NCBI GenBank assembly: GCA_947476195.1
Contig: CANJPT010000014.1
Coordinates: forward strand, 1 to 55,722
Source: Lewinellaceae bacterium
GTDB lineage: Bacteria > Bacteroidota > Bacteroidia > Chitinophagales > Saprospiraceae
Length of the DNA: 55,722 bases
Direction: 5' to 3'
Position numbers and translations under genes: made by a program. Of this stretch, positions 24,757 through 33,219 are shown in pieces. The notes below the pieces were generated by a model. That model did not search any database. It was not told the origin of the DNA and was given only the letters and a program-made list of their open reading frames with translations. Position 1 is the first letter of the stretch. Every line of letters starts with the position of its first letter.

Positions 24757-25998
24757 ATGAAACGAGTCGTAGTCACTGGCATAGGTGCAATTACTCCTAT
24801 CGGCAACAATGTGCCTGCTTTTTTAGACGGGCTTCAACGCGGTTTAAGCGGTGCTGGACCCATTACGCAATTTGACGCCAGCCTGTTCAAGACCCAGTTT
24901 GCCTGCGAGGTAAAGGGCTTTGTACCAGAGAACTTTATGGACCGCAGAGAAGTCCGGCGTGTAGACCGCTTCACACAGTTTGCCCTCGTTACGGCAGATG
25001 AAGCAATAAAAGATGCTGGTCTTGATATGGAGGCTATTAACAAGCAGCGGGCAGGCGTGATCTGGGGCTCCGGAATTGGCGGCCTTCACACGCTTGAAGT
25101 AGAAATAGAGGATTTTGTAAAAGGTAGTGGTACGCCACGGCATAACCCTTTCCTGATCCCTAAGATGATTATCAATATGGGGGCAGGCATGATATCCATC
25201 CAGCATGGTTTAATGGGTATCACGTATGCTACGGTGTCGGCTTGTGCCTCTTCGAGTCATGCCATTATCAATGCGGCTGATTATATCCGGCTTGGTAAAG
25301 CTGATATTATGGTGACTGGGGGCTCTGAAGCAACCATCGTTGCGACCGCTGTGGGTGGTTTTACCAATATGAAAGCAATGAGCGAACGCAACGATGACCC
25401 TTCCACGGCTTCGCGTCCTTATGACAGGGATCGAGATGGTTTCGTGCTCGGCGAAGGCGGCGGCGCACTTATTTTGGAAGAATACGAACATGCTAAGCGG
25501 CGTGGCGCCCGTATTTACGCCGAGTATGCTGGCGGTGCTATGAGCAACGATGCTTATCACATTTCTGCACCGCATCCGGATGGTATCGGCGTAATTAATG
25601 CGATGAATTTGGTATTGCGGGATGCTGGAATGGCGCCTACTGATATTGACTATATCAACACCCACGGTACGTCCACGCCCCTGGGCGATGGAGCTGAGTT
25701 AAAAGCCATCCGTACGGTTTTTGGTGATCACGTACCCCGTATCAACATATCTGCTACCAAAAGTATGACAGGTCACTTGCTTGGCGCAGCGGGTGCAATA
25801 GAATCCATCGCTTCTATTCTGGCGATGACACATGGTTTTATTCCCCCTACGATCAACCATTTCACTGATGACCCGGAGATTGATCTGGCGTTCAATCTGA
25901 CATTCAACGAGGCTCAACAACGCAAAGTGAAAGCTGCAATCAGCAATACATTTGGCTTTGGTGGGCACAATGCATCCATCGCCTTCAAACAAATTTAG
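24757..25998 (+). CDS. fabF: Beta-ketoacyl-ACP synthase II
   Basis: This 413-residue condensing enzyme elongates acyl-ACP in type II fatty acid synthesis. The active-site triad is visible: Cys163 in VSACASSSH, His in NTHGTSTPLGD and His in SATKSMTGHLLGAAGA. The Gly-rich C-terminal NTFGFGGHNASI is typical. It is followed by rnc 99 bp downstream, the usual fabF-rnc order of the phylum. acpP, which normally precedes fabF in this cluster, is absent from the spacer. Confidence 0.97.
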   Translation: MKRVVVTGIGAITPIGNNVPAFLDGLQRGLSGAGPITQFDASLFKTQFACEVKGFVPENFMDRREVRRVDRFTQFALVTADEAIKDAGLDMEAINKQRAGVIWGSGIGGLHTLEVEIEDFVKGSGTPRHNPFLIPKMIINMGAGMISIQHGLMGITYATVSACASSSHAIINAADYIRLGKADIMVTGGSEATIVATAVGGFTNMKAMSERNDDPSTASRPYDRDRDGFVLGEGGGALILEEYEHAKRRGARIYAEYAGGAMSNDAYHISAPHPDGIGVINAMNLVLRDAGMAPTDIDYINTHGTSTPLGDGAELKAIRTVFGDHVPRINISATKSMTGHLLGAAGAIESIASILAMTHGFIPPTINHFTDDPEIDLAFNLTFNEAQQRKVKAAISNTFGFGGHNASIAFKQI

Positions 25999-26097
25999 GG
26001 GGTACCCTGCAGCTGCAAAGGTAGACGGCAACTTCAAATTACCGCCTACCTTACAACGGCGAGTTACGGTTCAAAACGAGGGCAAAACATTGATTCT

Positions 26098-26868
26098 GTG
26101 CGATTTATTCGAAGATTTTACAATTATCACTTTCATCCTGATCGGGATTTGGCGCGTCGCCTAAGGCACTTGATCGGGTTTACGCCTGTCCGTTTGAAGT
26201 TGTTTAAATTGGCGTTTTTCCACAAGAGCACTTTTGCTTCCAAAGATTACGCCATTGCCAATAATGAGCGGCTTGAATTTCTGGGTGACGCCGTACTCAG
26301 CACGATTGTGGGTGAGTATTTGTTCAAAAAATATCCAAATTCAGACGAGGGCTTTTTGACAAAAATGCGCTCTAAGATTGTCAAGCGGCACTCACTTGAT
26401 GAGATTGCAGATCGCATGGGACTTGACTTGTTTCTGGCCGATTACAATCAGACCAGGCTTTCAAAGTCTATGCTCGGAAATGCGCTCGAAGCGCTTGTAG
26501 GTGCAGTGTACATTGAGCGAGGCTATGATGGGACCAAAATCTTTGTAGTTCGCCGAATTCTTCGCAAATACCTGGATATCCATGAATTGGAGGGATTCGA
26601 TGACAACTACAAGAGCCAGCTTTTGGAATGGTGCCAGAAAAATGGCCACCAAATCGAGTACAAGGTGGTCGCTAAATACAAGAGCGAAAAGCGCGACAAA
26701 TTTAAAGTCGCCGTATACGTAGACAATAAAAAGGTAGGTACCGCCGACGATTTCAACAAAAAGAGCGCGGAACAACTCGCAAGTGAGCGCGCTATGACTG
26801 CCTTGGGTATGTTGGGAGGGAATGGGACGCCTCCACCTATTGACTACAACGACGACGATCAGCCCTAA
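26098..26868 (+). CDS. rnc: Ribonuclease III
   Basis: This 256-residue endonuclease cleaves double-stranded RNA in rRNA and mRNA processing. The signature NNERLEFLGDAVLSTIV is in the catalytic domain (residues about 55-71). A second acidic motif, NALEALVGAVYIERGYD, completes the metal site. The double-stranded-RNA-binding domain is at about 165-240 (NYKSQLLEWCQKNGHQ ... KKSAEQLASERAMTAL). The start is GTG at 26098, giving MRFIRRFYNYHF, similar to phylum homologues; no ATG fits. A short acidic tail (DYNDDDQP) follows. Confidence 0.95.
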   Translation: MRFIRRFYNYHFHPDRDLARRLRHLIGFTPVRLKLFKLAFFHKSTFASKDYAIANNERLEFLGDAVLSTIVGEYLFKKYPNSDEGFLTKMRSKIVKRHSLDEIADRMGLDLFLADYNQTRLSKSMLGNALEALVGAVYIERGYDGTKIFVVRRILRKYLDIHELEGFDDNYKSQLLEWCQKNGHQIEYKVVAKYKSEKRDKFKVAVYVDNKKVGTADDFNKKSAEQLASERAMTALGMLGGNGTPPPIDYNDDDQP

Positions 26869-26892
26869 GGTAGCCCCTTGGAGTTATCTACA

Positions 26893-27089
26893 GAAACATC
26901 CGTCATCCCAAATTTTGAAATTAACCTCGTATAGGTTTAACATTGGTATAGGTTTAACATAAACGTTTTCGCGGATCAGATTTACCCATGTCAGACATCT
27001 ACGAGGTCCATCCAAAATCCAATTTCTACCAAATATTAAGCCTCTCCGAGGCCAAGGACCCGCAAAATTCGGGATGACTCATGTTTATT
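26893..27089. mobile_element. Palindromic miniature element C, copy 1
   Basis: The ends GTCATCCCAAATTTTG (26902) and CAAAATTCGGGATGAC (to 27078) are complementary with one mismatch, and the match extends a little outward. The inner part holds GGTAGAAATTGG- and CCTCTCCGAGG-type modules shared with copy 2 at 34640-34864. It follows rnc and has no coding capacity. Confidence 0.8.
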
Positions 27090-27224
27090 GGGTTTAAAGA
27101 CTGTTTTCCGTACAAGTTCTCCAAACTTATCCAATGGAGGAGAAACAATGGATCTACACGTATCTGGTAAGTGAACGAGGTAGTTTGCCTTACATTCCAA
27201 AATTCCGAACCAGCTCAAAAATCT

Positions 27225-27911
27225 TCAATTCCCGCCCTCATTCTCCACGTTTTCTAAGCGGCGTTGAGTCTCTTCCAACAGGCGAAGCTGCTTCTCCTGT
27301 TCTACCAGATTGGTCTCTTGCGACAGTTCATTGTTCGAAATATCCAGCTTGGCTTTCTGTATTTTTGCCTCCCAGCTTGCAATGCTGAGGCGTAGATCAT
27401 CGTTGGTCTTGCTGAGTTTTTTCTGATTGGATTCCAGAGTACTTAGATACGTTTGTTGTGTTTTCAGCTCTTTTCCAATGGCGGCACGGCGTATATCGTA
27501 GTAACATTGCCGAAGCAATCCCAGCATGTCTTCCGTGCTGCGACGATTGTCGTGGCGGTTGAGGAAGTAGCTGCCGGCATCAACCCACACGGCGAGTGAT
27601 GTCTTGACGCCGTCCGTTTCAATCGTAGAATATAGCGTGAATACTTCATCGCCCATAACGCTCGAACGGAGTTTTGTGGCCGTCCATTCACCTTTGCTTT
27701 TTTTAAGTTTTGCGTTGAAATTTTCTTTGGCAAACTTTTTCCAGACATCCTCCACGACACCAGCATCTGTACCGGAAAACTCCATCAGGAAACAAGGCCT
27801 GCGGCCAAATGACATCATTCGTTCCTGTTCTCGTACGGGGTCAAACTGAGCACTCAGTTTCAACGCAAAGGCAGCAAAGATCAGGAGGGGGAAGAGGGCT
27901 TTTTTGTTCAT
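27225..27911 (-). CDS. Exported protein with C-terminal coiled coil, unknown function
   Basis: I do not recognise this 228-residue protein. It has a signal peptide (MNKKALFPLLIFAAFALKLSAQ) and a globular part of about 110 residues. A Gln/Lys/Glu/Leu-rich heptad region follows (about 145-225; KELKTQQTYLSTLESNQKKL, QEKQLRLLEETQRRLENVE) that should form a coiled coil. It ends in an acidic tail. It is expected in the periplasm or at the outer membrane. A TACCTTTG box lies about 110 bp upstream. It is not in an evident operon. Confidence 0.75.
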   Translation of the reverse strand: MNKKALFPLLIFAAFALKLSAQFDPVREQERMMSFGRRPCFLMEFSGTDAGVVEDVWKKFAKENFNAKLKKSKGEWTATKLRSSVMGDEVFTLYSTIETDGVKTSLAVWVDAGSYFLNRHDNRRSTEDMLGLLRQCYYDIRRAAIGKELKTQQTYLSTLESNQKKLSKTNDDLRLSIASWEAKIQKAKLDISNNELSQETNLVEQEKQLRLLEETQRRLENVENEGGN

Positions 27912-28020
27912 AATTCTTTGATTAATAAAATCTTAGATAGTGTGCTTGAGGCGTTTACAAAACAATGGACAGCAAATTTTTTACCTTCAAAAATAGGAGC
28001 AAAAACAGGTACTATCCAAA

Positions 28021-28028
28021 CAAAGGTA
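28021..28028 (-). promoter_or_regulatory. -7 box (TACCTTTG) for the coiled-coil protein
   Basis: The minus strand reads TACCTTTG with a leader of about 110 bp to the gene ending at 27225. It is a good consensus match. No clear -33 element was found. Confidence 0.5.
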
Positions 28029-28219
28029 AAGCACACGCCCGCCCCGAAGTAATAAGGCAAAATAAAAAATAAGCAGCTGCCAGGCAAAACCACCCGCCAA
28101 ATGGAGTTTCTTTGTGCCCCAAGTGATAAATGTGGTCAATGTGATTTGCACTCGAGTGGATTTAGGTGCATTCATTGATCAAATAAAGCCTCCATGCTGG
28201 CTGCCACCCCTCATCGACT

Positions 28220-28273
28220 ACATTAAACCCATTGTCCACATTAACCACATTGACCACATTGACCACATTAAAA
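28220..28273 (+). repeat. 9-bp tandem repeat array before the response regulator
   Basis: Six 9-bp units with consensus ACATTGACC (ACATTAAAC, CCATTGTCC, ACATTAACC, ACATTGACC twice, ACATTAAAA) end 4 bp before the ATG at 28278. An inverted single copy, AATGTGGTCAATGTGAT, at about 28128 could pair with the array. It occupies the ribosome-binding region. Confidence 0.85.
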
Positions 28274-28277
28274 AAAC

Positions 28278-29447
28278 ATGGCAAAGATTTTAATCGTTGA
28301 CGACGAAGTGCCCATCCGTCGGACCCTGCGTGATATTCTTGAATTTGAAGGATATGAAGTAGATGAGGCCTCCGATGGGCTGGAGTGTGTAGCAAAAGTC
28401 CAGAAAGAAAAATATGATGTCATCATTACCGACATCAAAATGCCCAAAATGGACGGTATCGAAGCCCTCGAGCGCCTTCAGATCTTGTCGCCTGAAACGC
28501 CTGTCATTATGGTCAGCGGCCACGGTACGATCGATACCGCCGTGGAAGCCGTTAAAAAAGGTGCTTTTGATTTCATCTCCAAGCCGCCAGATCTTAACCG
28601 GATGCTCATCACGGTGCGCAACGCGCTGGATCGCAGCGAACTGGTGAATACCACCCAGGTACTGCGCAAGCAAGTGAAAAGCAGCAAGGGCGTGAATATG
28701 ATCGGCGATAGCAGTCCAATACTCGCCATTAAGAAGATGCTTGAAAAAGTGGCCCCTACGGAAAGCCGGGTGCTCATTACCGGGCAAAACGGCACTGGTA
28801 AAGAATTGGTAGCGCGCTGGATCCACGAAAAAAGCAATCGTGCAGACGGACCAATCGTTGAAGTTAACTGTGCAGCCATTCCTGCTGAATTGATTGAAAG
28901 CGAACTGTTTGGCCATAAGAAAGGCTCTTTCACCGGAGCTATTGCAGACCGTCCCGGCAAGTTTGAGTTAGCCAATGGCGGCACGCTTTTCCTCGACGAA
29001 ATTGGCGATATGAGCCTGGATGCCCAGGCCAAAGTGCTGCGTGCTTTGCAGGAAAGTCGCATCACCCGGGTGGGCGACAGCAAAGAAATAAAGGTGGATG
29101 TGCGCGTACTGGCAGCCACCAACAAAGACCTCCGGGCAGAGATCGCAGGGGGGCGTTTCCGCGAAGACCTTTACCACCGGCTTGCCGTTATTGTAGTACA
29201 AGTACCCTCCCTCAACGAACGCCGGGAAGACATTCCACTCCTCATAGAGCATTTCAACCGCCGTATTGCCGACGACTATGGCCACTCGCTTAAATCGTTC
29301 ACCCCAGCTGCCATAACAGCGCTGCAGGACTACAACTGGACGGGAAATATTCGCGAACTGGCCAACGTGATCGAGCGCTTATTCATTCTTTGTGAACAAA
29401 CGGTGACGGAGGAGGATGTGCGTCAGTATGTTTATCCGAATAAGTAG
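28278..29447 (+). CDS. NtrC-type sigma-54 response regulator lacking its DNA-binding domain
   Basis: This 389-residue regulator has a receiver domain (1-120; phospho-acceptor Asp52 in IITDIKMPKMDG, Lys102 in ISKPP). An AAA+ sigma-54 interaction domain follows (about 142-375) with Walker A GQNGTGKE (169-176), the sigma-54 contact loop GSFTGA (216-221; Ser in place of the usual Ala) and Walker B LFLDEIGD (237-244). The protein stops at VRQYVYPNK, just after the AAA+ lid. The C-terminal Fis-type helix-turn-helix found in NtrC (usually about 450 aa) is missing, and no remnant is readable downstream. Such forms can activate sigma-54 polymerase from solution. No histidine kinase is adjacent. Confidence 0.92.
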   Translation: MAKILIVDDEVPIRRTLRDILEFEGYEVDEASDGLECVAKVQKEKYDVIITDIKMPKMDGIEALERLQILSPETPVIMVSGHGTIDTAVEAVKKGAFDFISKPPDLNRMLITVRNALDRSELVNTTQVLRKQVKSSKGVNMIGDSSPILAIKKMLEKVAPTESRVLITGQNGTGKELVARWIHEKSNRADGPIVEVNCAAIPAELIESELFGHKKGSFTGAIADRPGKFELANGGTLFLDEIGDMSLDAQAKVLRALQESRITRVGDSKEIKVDVRVLAATNKDLRAEIAGGRFREDLYHRLAVIVVQVPSLNERREDIPLLIEHFNRRIADDYGHSLKSFTPAAITALQDYNWTGNIRELANVIERLFILCEQTVTEEDVRQYVYPNK

Positions 29448-29885
29448 GATAGTTGGATTATTGGACAGTCCAATGTCTAAAAGTCCAATGTCCTACAGTC
29501 CAAAACATAATTAACTTTTTCCGCCCCGTCAGGTGTTCACCCAAGCATACTATGGCATCTTCGCCGCCGCGCTAGGGTCTTTTTTTGACCCAACACCGCT
29601 TCCATGAGTATACAAGCCAATGCAATATCAAATGGTGAGGACAGTCCTTACCGTACTAAAAGTGGGTAGAAAAGGGCCAATTTATATCACCGAACATATA
29701 ATAAACCGGAGAAGACCAACGATAGGCTTCCGGTACAGAAGTCAACGGCTATTTTCAATTGGTGACCTTACAAATATAATGATTTTTGGCAATAAATCAA
29801 AAAAAAGTCTGATAAATTGAGCAATGGTAGCCCAGCAGGTTAGTTCTCCGGCATAGAACCATGCTGGAAATAAAATGAGTTATAG
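29448..29885. other. Non-coding spacer with GTCCAATGTC repeats
   Basis: I see no gene in these ~440 bp. At 29460-29502 there are repeated TTGGACA/GTCCAATGTC motifs of the kind found in elements B and D and in the 2.6-kb cassette. A short hairpin, GGGTC-T(7)-GACCC-like, lies near 29575. The rest is AT-rich without structure I can name. Confidence 0.5.
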
Positions 29886-29924
29886 TAAAAAAACAGGCGA
29901 GGGGAAACCATGCCCCCTCGCCTG
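29886..29924 (-). terminator. Rho-independent terminator of the type IX cargo gene
   Basis: On the minus strand, CAGGCGAGGG and CCCTCGCCTG-type arms form a strong 10-bp GC-rich stem, followed by seven T residues. It lies 13 bp after the stop at 29938. Confidence 0.85.
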
Positions 29925-29937
29925 CACTACGCAATGA

Positions 29938-30594
29938 TTAAGGGTGTTGTACTACAAAAGTCTGACTGAGGACTTTAGGGCCATTCATGAGCCGTACTAC
30001 GTACGTGCCGGAAGGCCAATTCTGTACCGAAAAGGCCCATTCGGTCGCAGCAGCCGCCAGGGTGTTTTCCTGCACCAGTCCGCCTGTCATGTTGAAGACC
30101 TGAACCTGCCAGTCGCCCTGTTGGCCGTTAAGCCTTATGGTTACCTGGTCGCGGGCGGGGTTGGGTAGCACCTCAAACGCCGGACCGCCCGATCCTATAA
30201 CCGGCACCCCGCTAACTAAGCTATCACAGCCGCTGCCTGGCAAAGGCCCCAGCCGAAAATTTGGATGCCGGTTGGAAAACAAATCGTACGGCACATGAAG
30301 ACAGGAAGGCGGATTATCTGCCGCCAGACAAAATTCGCTCTCTTCTCCCCTTTCATCGGGATATTCCACCACGCTGTGCATATTGCGAGCCAAATTGTAC
30401 AATTTCCCATCCGGGCCATAGCCAAAAACAAAATAGCCCCCCGGGAGGCCTACCAAGACATTCTGATAACTATCCAGCTGCCAGGGAGGGCCACCCAACT
30501 GCATCCTGCTGCCCTCTACATCCGCCGCTTCCAAATCCCACTGCATGTACCCCGCATCTCCCACGCCATACAGGTATCTGCCCGCGGTTCGCAA
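29938..30594 (-). pseudogene. C-terminal part of a type IX cargo protein
   Basis: About 218 residues are open, with no signal peptide and only a TTG as possible start, directly preceded in frame by TGA. The sequence reads like the end of a secreted protein (RYLYGVGDAGYMQWDLEAAD ... NRHPNFRLGPLPGSGCDSL). It finishes with a sorting domain (LPNPARDQVTIRLNG ... SGTYVVRLMNGPKVLSQTFVV). It overlaps the upstream gene by about 79 bp in another frame. Base composition is clearly GC-richer than the upstream frame, so either a frameshift or a recombination junction joins them. Confidence 0.7.
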
Positions 30595-31847
30595 TCACAA
30601 GGGCTATTTGTAGGCGAAAAAGAGCTGGACGGAGAATCATCTGTAAAATGAGTGGGGCAAGAATTATTTAGCTTAAATTTATACTCCCGACTTTTCCCAT
30701 CACTATTTGCCGGATTGGAGGGGGCCCAATTTGTTGCGCTTGAACGGTGAGGAACAGTCTCAATATTTCCTGAACCGTCCCAAATATCAAAGTTGAGCAT
30801 TTCATGTTCAGCTTTGTCTTTTCCATAAAATTCAAATTTATATTCACCATCTGTTGATAACAGAACATTGTCGAATACGACTTCCCAACGGAGGCCATTG
30901 CCTCCATCCAACGACTGTACTTGGGGGACAGAATATGATGCGCCAGATGGATCCCATAATTTTCCATCTAGGTTGCCCAACAATGCCTCACTTGCCAAAA
31001 CATGCAATTTCATAGGGGCACGAAAAGGTGGCCCTCCAAAAGTGGGTAAAGGAGGAAAGGAATAAGTAGCATCAGTGAATCTTACTTTATCACAGGAAGA
31101 GGTGGGTGGTTGACAGCCTTGTGAATAATAATCTGCCGTGTAAACTTGCGTTCCGTTATAAAAAACATTTACACCACGAATAAAAGGCCAAAAATTGTCT
31201 ATTTCAAAATTTAATCCTTCAGACCAATGTTGAGGAAATTGTTCTTGGACACTTGTGACAGCGCATTTATATTCATAATTACCATCAAGGAACCTTGAAT
31301 CCCAGGGATAATTCGCAAAGAGGCCATGTCCGCCATCCATAGGATCATTTTTGTGAACACTTGTATAAAAATCAGAAAAGTAGAAATCATCATAATTATT
31401 ATATCCATATGTACGTGGAGCGACACCAGTATGATCCCAGTTTCCTGCTTCTGTATGAATATAAGATGGTGTACACTGGTTTCCTAACCTCCCGCCGAAA
31501 AGTATTTTATCAAATGAAATGCCCTTAATGTTAAACCAGGTTTGTTCCAAATTATTTCTGAGCTTAAATTCAATTTTCTCTATATCTATAATTGAACTAT
31601 ATCTGGTAGCATCTGCCTGTTCATCAACAAGAGAAATTCTAGCTTTTAGTGGCGTATTATTAGTGCCTGGATAGATTGGTGAAATAGTCCCATTAGGGAT
31701 ATCTCGTTGGCTAAGTTCAAAAGCATAATTTGGAATAGCATGTGTTATATATTGTAGAGGGTTTTTAGAGTTTGGGTCATTGTCTGGTCGAAGTGTAATA
31801 TCTATCATACCCTGTGTATGCGCATGCGGGTCATATGGAGCATCCAT
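30516..31847 (-). CDS. AT-rich hypothetical protein, probable 5' part of a broken gene
   Basis: I do not recognise this 443-residue frame. It lacks a signal peptide, starts MDAPYDPHAHTQGM, and is rich in aromatic, Asp and Gly residues, as beta-rich surface proteins often are. Its end switches after NSPCDC into an out-of-frame tail (EPRADTCMAWEMRG...), overlapping the GC-rich type IX C-terminal piece at 29938-30594. One shifted base near 30590 would fuse them. The composition is visibly poorer in GC than most of the window, suggesting transfer. The missing signal peptide implies that the 5' end is also lost or that export is not Sec-dependent. Confidence 0.55.
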   Translation of the reverse strand: MDAPYDPHAHTQGMIDITLRPDNDPNSKNPLQYITHAIPNYAFELSQRDIPNGTISPIYPGTNNTPLKARISLVDEQADATRYSSIIDIEKIEFKLRNNLEQTWFNIKGISFDKILFGGRLGNQCTPSYIHTEAGNWDHTGVAPRTYGYNNYDDFYFSDFYTSVHKNDPMDGGHGLFANYPWDSRFLDGNYEYKCAVTSVQEQFPQHWSEGLNFEIDNFWPFIRGVNVFYNGTQVYTADYYSQGCQPPTSSCDKVRFTDATYSFPPLPTFGGPPFRAPMKLHVLASEALLGNLDGKLWDPSGASYSVPQVQSLDGGNGLRWEVVFDNVLLSTDGEYKFEFYGKDKAEHEMLNFDIWDGSGNIETVPHRSSATNWAPSNPANSDGKSREYKFKLNNSCPTHFTDDSPSSSFSPTNSPCDCEPRADTCMAWEMRGTCSGIWKRRM

Positions 31848-32130
31848 AATGTATCAATGTTTTAAATTTAAAGGTTATTTTTTATTTGTCACTGGTTAGC
31901 CTCTAGCAACCCTATACTCTAAAATACCGCCAAAAACACGTTATTGCGTTCATAGAAAATATTGAGTTGCATTAAATATACCATTGAACAATTGAGATTC
32001 TTACTTATGATGACAAAATAAATCTCGAAACGGCTCCCATTTGAAACAGGAAAACAATTTATCTCTCGAAAACGAGAACACCGCTTCATTCTTACCACAC
32101 AAAGGTATTGGCATAAATACCAGATTTTTC
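31848..32130. other. AT-rich spacer without a gene
   Basis: I see no coding region. It should hold the promoter of the AT-rich gene; AACCTTTA at about 31868 on the minus strand is only a weak -7 match. Confidence 0.4.
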
Positions 32131-32170
32131 AGGTCATTTCAGGTCATCTTAGGTCAATTCAGGTCAATTT
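32131..32170. repeat. Four 10-bp tandem repeats (AGGTCAnnTC)
   Basis: AGGTCATTTC, AGGTCATCTT, AGGTCAATTC and AGGTCAATTT follow one another with an exact 10-bp period, so the AGGTCA half-site falls on the same face of the helix each time. The array overlaps the stop codon of the small HTH gene. Confidence 0.85.
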
Positions 32171-32338
32171 TGCCCAGCCAAGCTTTTCAAAAATGACTGG
32201 TTGGAGGTCGGGAGGGATATGGCCGCGCGGAATTTTCAGTCCGGCTTTTTTCAGGCGGCGCTGGAAGGTGCTAAAGCTGATGTTCATTGCCTGGGCGAGT
32301 TGCGCTTTTGTTTTGGGTTCGGTGGAATTGTTGTTCAT
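32159..32338 (-). CDS. Small helix-turn-helix protein
   Basis: This 59-residue basic protein starts MNNNSTEPKTKAQLAQAM and continues into a helix-turn-helix pattern, AQAMNISFSTFQRRLKKAGL (residues about 14-33). It ends with a short tail containing PPDLQPVIFEKLGW. Similar small phylum proteins help place or regulate mobile or accessory genes, but I cannot assign a target. ATG 32338 is chosen because the upstream residues in the same frame belong to a peptidase fragment and to random-looking sequence. The 10-bp AGGTCA repeats at its 3' end could be its binding sites. Confidence 0.6.
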   Translation of the reverse strand: MNNNSTEPKTKAQLAQAMNISFSTFQRRLKKAGLKIPRGHIPPDLQPVIFEKLGWAKLT

Positions 32339-32464
32339 AATGATCGTAGGATAATGAAGGTTTATTAAGATGAAAGATGGATTGCATGATTCTTTATCTG
32401 CTCGGGTACTTATAAACTTGTTGAGGGATTTTACTACGATCGGACTAAAAAACAATAGCCATTG

Positions 32465-32632
32465 GGCTTCCATGATGCCCAGTGCCGATACGCCAGCGCG
32501 GCTCAGGTAACTGCGTTCCCGCAGGTAGGTCAGGGGATATTGTCGGCCATGCGCGGCGGAGGCCATCATCAGGCAGGTGGTGCCACAATCCATGGCGTCT
32601 CTTTGGCGATAAAAAGGGAAAGCGAGGGGCAT
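32465..32632 (-). pseudogene. Fragment of a C39-peptidase ABC exporter
   Basis: The first 56 codons match the start of peptidase-containing bacteriocin/peptide ABC exporters: FPFYRQRDAMDCGTTCLMM carries the catalytic Cys, and YLRERSYLSRAGVSALGI follows. The real protein is about 700-740 aa; here homology stops after about 56 residues and the frame runs into unrelated sequence. The catalytic Cys is preserved but the His/Asp part, membrane and ATPase domains are gone. Confidence 0.8.
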
Positions 32633-32639
32633 AGGTGGT

Positions 32640-33007
32640 ATTTGGTGCTTGAGTAGTCTTGATCCGGTGTAGCTGCGGGTGCTAAGGCACAGGCCCTGGC
32701 ATCCGCTTGAAGCATATCGTCATGGTAAGGGAAAGGTTTGATTATGAGCAAGCCAAGGGGTCAAAAGCGGAAAATTTTCCGATCTGGCGCTTGTATAAAT
32801 CAACGAAAAAGGCGAACTTTGGGGACTCCGGCGGGATGCGGGATGCGGGATGCGAGGCTGTTTTCATATCAAATGAAGGGCTTTTGATAAAAATTAAGGT
32901 TTCCTGCAACAATGATAGTGAATATTTCCAAAAGAGCAACAATTTTGTTTTGAAATATAAAACTTTAACAAAACTTATGTGCGTTAAGTGTTGCCTGTCA
33001 GACTATG
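32640..33007. other. Spacer with no supported gene
   Basis: I see only short open frames without family character. A three-unit repeat of GGGATGC occurs at about 32834-32855. The region joins the degraded patch to element D copy 2. Confidence 0.4.
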
Positions 33008-33099
33008 GGTCATTTTGACATTGGACGTGAGACATGATCCAGCAAATGCGTGATTTTCAAGTTTTTAGAGCGCATGTCCAATGCCCATTGTCAAAATCT
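33008..33099. mobile_element. Palindromic miniature element D, copy 2
   Basis: It aligns with 11304-11403 over about 92 bp (CATTTTGACATTGGAC ... GATTTTCAAGTTTTTAGAG ... GTCCAATGCCCATTGTCAAAAT). The outer ACTGG end seen in copy 1 is degraded here. It lies upstream of the thioredoxin gene promoter. Confidence 0.78.
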
Positions 33100-33177
33100 C
33101 TACTAGTCAGGTGCTAATTAGTTATTATTCACCCGTTCCTTAACGTTTCATTTCGGAAACGAGTCCTTTATTTGGCC

Positions 33178-33185
33178 TATTTTTG
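33178..33185 (+). promoter_or_regulatory. -7 box (TATTTTTG) for the thioredoxin-like gene
   Basis: TATTTTTG matches TAnnTTTG, 34 bp before the ATG. About 50 bp upstream is TTATTATTCACCCGTTCCTTAA, nearly identical to a segment upstream of fabF (about 24590), perhaps a shared upstream element. Confidence 0.55.
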
Positions 33186-33219
33186 CGCCAAATTTGACTA
33201 AAAAAGGATTTCACCAAAC

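Noticed and set aside
32159-32632. A single 157-residue peptidase-HTH fusion protein
   Set aside because: The peptidase homology ends at residue ~56, the linker is random-looking, and the HTH part has its own well-placed ATG.
33122-33142. A riboswitch or attenuator upstream of the thioredoxin-like gene
   Set aside because: The shared word is the only conserved feature; no aptamer-like structure or terminator before the ATG is visible.
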